This document shows, in pieces, positions 61,381-64,000 of a DNA stretch of 64,000 nucleotides. The notes under the pieces are model-generated. The model made no database searches. It was given only the letters and a program-made list of their open reading frames with translations, and was not told the DNA's origin. The first letter of the stretch is position 1. Every line of letters starts with the position of its first letter. The DNA is from Sinorhizobium chiapasense (lineage in GTDB: Bacteria > Pseudomonadota > Alphaproteobacteria > Rhizobiales > Rhizobiaceae): the NCBI RefSeq assembly GCF_036488675.1, contig NZ_CP133152.1, forward strand, positions 620,001-684,000. The letters run 5' to 3'. The translations under genes and the position numbers were made by a program.

Positions 61381-62808
61381 TCAATCCCTCGCGAAACTCA
61401 ATTGGCAACCGGGATTCATCCGAAGATCCGGATCGATCGCCGTCTTCGTCGCGGTCAGCAGCTTGCGCCGAACCTCGGACAGACGCGTGTCGAAGTCGGA
61501 CTTCTTCAAGCGACCGATGCCATGCTCGGCACTGATCGAGCCGTGATAGCCGTCGAGCACTTCGTTGATGACCTTCTTGGCCTTGTAGATCCGCGCATCG
61601 ATCTCACTACGCGGCAGGTCACCCGGCGGCAGCACGTTCAGGTGCACGTTGCCGTCGCCGACATGGCCGTAGGAGACGCAGACGCATTCCGGAAGCGCGT
61701 CGTAGACGGCCTTCTGCGCATCGCGCACGAAATCGGCCAGCCGCGACAGCGGAACGGAAACGTCGGTGCGCAAGTGCGGACCGCGCTTGGCCTGCCCCTC
61801 GTTCATGCCCTCGCGGAAAAGCCAGAGATTGCGCGACTGCGCCTTGGACGTGGCGACCACCCCGTCGACCACGAGACCGTCGCCCATGACACCTTCAAGG
61901 AAACGTTCCATCAGATCCGACACGTCGACCAGCCCCGAGCCCGAGATTTCGAGCAGCGCATAGGCCGGGTAGTCGCCCGACATCGGCATGGCGAGGTCCG
62001 GCATCGCCTCGCGCGCCAGTGTGAAGGCGAGCGGCGGCATGAACTCGAAGGCCGACAGAAGGTCGCAGCAGTCGCGACGGGCGCGGCGGTAGAGCGCAAT
62101 CACGTCGTCGAGCGCATTCAATCCCAGAAGGGCGGTGGCCACCTGATCCGGCATCGGCATAAGCTTCACCGCGACGGCCGTGATGATCCCGAGCGTACCT
62201 TCGGCCCCGATGAACAACTGCTTCAGATCAATGCCGCGATTGTCCTTGCGCAGCGTCGACAACCCGTCGAAAATCGAACCGTCGGGCAGAACGACTTCCA
62301 GCCCCAGCACCAGTTCGCGCGTCATCCCGTAGCGCAGGACATTGATACCGCCGGCATTGGTGGAGACATTGCCGCCGATTCGGCAGGATCCCTGCGCACC
62401 GAGCGCGAGCGGGAAGAACATTCCAGCTTCCTCGACCTTGTCCTTGAATTCGGACAGGATAGCGCCCGCCTCGACGACGGCCGAAAAATCGTCGGCGTCA
62501 ATCCGGCGGATGGCATTCATGCGCTCGAGGCTGAGCACCACCTGGCTTTCCGGCGCATCCGGCGTGGCACCCAGCACCAGGCCGGTGTTGCCGCCCTGCG
62601 GCACGATCGCAACGCCGAGTTCGGCGCAAACGCGCACCGCCTTCGAGACGTCATCGGTGGTGCGCGGACGAAGGACCGCGATCGCTCCGGTGGTCAAATC
62701 ACCGTGCCAGTCACGACAATAGCGCTCCACCTCTTCCCCGAGGAGAACCAGGTCTGCCCCGAGGGCGTCCACGAATTTCTGCTGATATGACTGGATGCTC
62801 ACGCTCAC
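61381..62808 (-). CDS. FAD-linked 2-hydroxyacid oxidase/dehydrogenase (GlcD-like)
   Basis: A 475-residue enzyme. The FAD-binding PCMH domain has IVPQGGNTGLVLGATP and LGAQGSCRIGGNVSTNAGG. The C-terminal oxidase domain ends SAEHGIGRLKKSDF and RMNPGC. Its size fits D-2-hydroxyacid (lactate/2-hydroxyglutarate) dehydrogenases. A GTG start at 62808 follows GGAGGGACAC. It could oxidise a 2-hydroxy acid produced in the sugar-acid pathway. It is divergent from the DenD-like gene. Confidence 0.9.
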   Translation of the reverse strand: MSVSIQSYQQKFVDALGADLVLLGEEVERYCRDWHGDLTTGAIAVLRPRTTDDVSKAVRVCAELGVAIVPQGGNTGLVLGATPDAPESQVVLSLERMNAIRRIDADDFSAVVEAGAILSEFKDKVEEAGMFFPLALGAQGSCRIGGNVSTNAGGINVLRYGMTRELVLGLEVVLPDGSIFDGLSTLRKDNRGIDLKQLFIGAEGTLGIITAVAVKLMPMPDQVATALLGLNALDDVIALYRRARRDCCDLLSAFEFMPPLAFTLAREAMPDLAMPMSGDYPAYALLEISGSGLVDVSDLMERFLEGVMGDGLVVDGVVATSKAQSRNLWLFREGMNEGQAKRGPHLRTDVSVPLSRLADFVRDAQKAVYDALPECVCVSYGHVGDGNVHLNVLPPGDLPRSEIDARIYKAKKVINEVLDGYHGSISAEHGIGRLKKSDFDTRLSEVRRKLLTATKTAIDPDLRMNPGCQLSFARD

Positions 62809-62898
62809 GTGTCCCTCCCCGCGGCGTTCCAGGGCCCCAGCCGAAACCGTGACGACCTGTGCGGGATGCCAACTATTCTGTTTCCAAACGCATCATAT

Positions 62899-62917
62899 AA
62901 GGTTATCAGACAACCTT
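62899..62917. promoter_or_regulatory. FadR-type operator in the oxidase/DenD-like divergent region
   Basis: AAGGTT-ATCAGAC-AACCTT. Read on the minus strand it contains GTTGTCTGATAAC, close to the GATGTCTGACAAC site at 60467-60485. It lies between two divergent catabolic genes. Confidence 0.7.
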
Positions 62918-62992
62918 ACAATGTCTTTTTTCGGCTGAACGGTTCGCATCTTCGTCGAAAGGTGGGAACGAAAGCATGGAGGAGGTAATCAC

Positions 62993-63976
62993 ATGCACAT
63001 TCTGATCATCGGCGCCGCCGGCATGGTGGGTCGCAAGCTCGCGGCACGTCTTGCAAAGGACGGAAACCTCGACGGTCGCGCCATCGACGCGATGACCCTG
63101 GTCGACGTCGTCACCCCGGAAGCGCCGGCGGATTTCACCGGGAAAACCGTCCTTGAAACCGCCGACCTTTCGTCTGCCGGCGAAGCCGAGCGCCTGGTCG
63201 CCGGCCGGCCGGACGTGATCTTCCATCTCGCCGCCATCGTATCGGGCGAAGCCGAACTCGACTTCGACAAGGGCTACCGAATCAACCTCGACGGCACCCG
63301 TTACCTGTTCGACGCGATCCGCATCGCCCACGGCCAGGACGGCTACAAGCCGCGCGTCGTCTTCACCTCGTCGATCGCCGTTTTCGGCGCCCCCCTGCCC
63401 TATCCGATCCCGGACGAGTTCCACACCACGCCGCTGACCAGCTACGGCACCCAGAAGGCCATCTGCGAACTCCTGCTGTCGGACTATTCGCGCCGCGGCT
63501 TCTTCGACGGCATCGGCATCCGCCTTCCGACCATCTGCATCCGTCCGGGCAAGCCGAACAAGGCTGCCTCCGGCTTCTTCTCCAATATCCTGCGCGAGCC
63601 GCTAGTCGGCCAGGAAGCCGTGCTTCCGGTCTCCGAGGACATCCGCCACTGGCATGCCTCGCCGCGCTCGGCCGTCGGCTTCCTGATCCACGGCGCGACC
63701 ATCGGCGTCGAAAAGGTCGGCCCGCGCCGCAACCTTTCCATGCCGGGCCTCAGCGCCACCGTCGGCGAACAGATCGCGGCTCTGCGCCGCGTCGCCGGCG
63801 AGAAGGCCGTGTCGCTCATCCGTCGCGAGCCCGACGAGATGATCATGCGTATGTGCGCCGGCTGGGCGCCCGGTTTCGAAGCCAAACGCGCCATCGAACT
63901 CGGCTTCACCGCCGAAAAATCCTTCGACGAGATTATCAAGGTCCATATCGAGGACGAACTGGGTGGCAGGCTCTGA
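62993..63976 (+). CDS. denD: NAD-dependent epimerase/dehydratase, D-erythronate dehydrogenase-like
   Basis: A 327-residue extended SDR with IIGAAGMVGRKLAARL at the N-terminus, the HLAAIVSGEAELDFDKGY segment, the catalytic YGTQK and RLPTICIRPGKPNKAASGFFSNILREPL. This pattern matches proteins annotated DenD, which oxidise D-erythronate at C2. GGAGGAGGTAATCAC precedes the ATG. The stop overlaps the next gene (ATGA). The name is family-level, and other C4/C5 acids are possible. Confidence 0.78.
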   Translation: MHILIIGAAGMVGRKLAARLAKDGNLDGRAIDAMTLVDVVTPEAPADFTGKTVLETADLSSAGEAERLVAGRPDVIFHLAAIVSGEAELDFDKGYRINLDGTRYLFDAIRIAHGQDGYKPRVVFTSSIAVFGAPLPYPIPDEFHTTPLTSYGTQKAICELLLSDYSRRGFFDGIGIRLPTICIRPGKPNKAASGFFSNILREPLVGQEAVLPVSEDIRHWHASPRSAVGFLIHGATIGVEKVGPRRNLSMPGLSATVGEQIAALRRVAGEKAVSLIRREPDEMIMRMCAGWAPGFEAKRAIELGFTAEKSFDEIIKVHIEDELGGRL

Positions 63977-64000
63977 TGACCGCGGACAAAGCGAATGCGT
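63976..64000 (+). CDS. Start of the next operon gene (partial)
   Basis: The ATG at 63976 overlaps the DenD-like stop (ATGA) and opens as MTADKANA before the window ends. Translational coupling suggests a further sugar-acid gene, such as an isomerase or kinase. The family cannot be seen. Confidence 0.45.

Overview
The window is high-GC alphaproteobacterial DNA. It almost certainly comes from a Sinorhizobium (Ensifer) of the S. meliloti group, and probably from a pSymB-like chromid. The main reason is a complete galactoglucan (exopolysaccharide II) cluster of the exp/wg type at 22.5-49.9 kb. Dense transport/catabolism operons and RIME-like intergenic palindromic elements fit the same picture. 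Family names here come from reading motifs by eye; no database search was run.

Layout. 0-7.6 kb: a LacI-type regulator diverges from a sugar operon (Gfo/Idh/MocA dehydrogenase, TIM-barrel isomerase, CUT1 ABC importer). 7.7-13.3 kb: a minus-strand galactofuranose-type ABC importer (ytfQ, ytfR, ytfT, yjfF) with a GntR/FadR regulator as last gene. 13.4-17.5 kb: a minus-strand operon of a GshB-like ATP-grasp ligase, a DUF1704/QEGLA HExxxH metalloprotein, an N-formylglutamate amidohydrolase family enzyme and a 70-residue protein; this is the best candidate for an undescribed system. 17.8-22.5 kb: an adenylate cyclase-TPR protein, a frameshifted sulfite-oxidase-like gene, an NTF2-like protein and a LysR regulator.

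22.5-49.9 kb: the EPS II cluster. The minus arm is wgdA-wgdB (type I secretion) followed by wgeA-wgeH (RTX protein, glycosyltransferases, methyltransferase and accessory proteins). The plus arm is wggR (MarR activator), wgcA, and wgaA-wgaJ (glycosyltransferases, two pyruvyltransferase-like proteins, a secreted glycosidase and a full dTDP-L-rhamnose pathway). Three matching 20-bp candidate WggR operators lie upstream of wgeA, between wgdA and wggR, and upstream of wgaA, where the site also encodes the last residues of WgcA. WgeF looks like a catalytically dead relative of the WgeB glycosyltransferase. No Wzx, Wzy, Wza or ABC-2 polysaccharide exporter is seen in the window.

49.9-54 kb: an ISNCY-like transposase remnant, a Rieske/ferredoxin-reductase fusion whose C-terminus is encoded by a repeat element, a pcm-like methyltransferase and a VOC protein. 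54.1-64 kb: a sugar-acid catabolic region with a FadR-type regulator and enolase-superfamily dehydratase, then a convergent operon of an XylX-like 2-keto-3-deoxy-pentonate dehydratase and a TRAP transporter. A second FadR-type regulator follows with a FAD-linked oxidase and a divergent DenD-like dehydrogenase. Two operators sharing a TGTCTGAYAAC core link the last groups.

Five RIME-like elements of two subtypes are scattered through the window.
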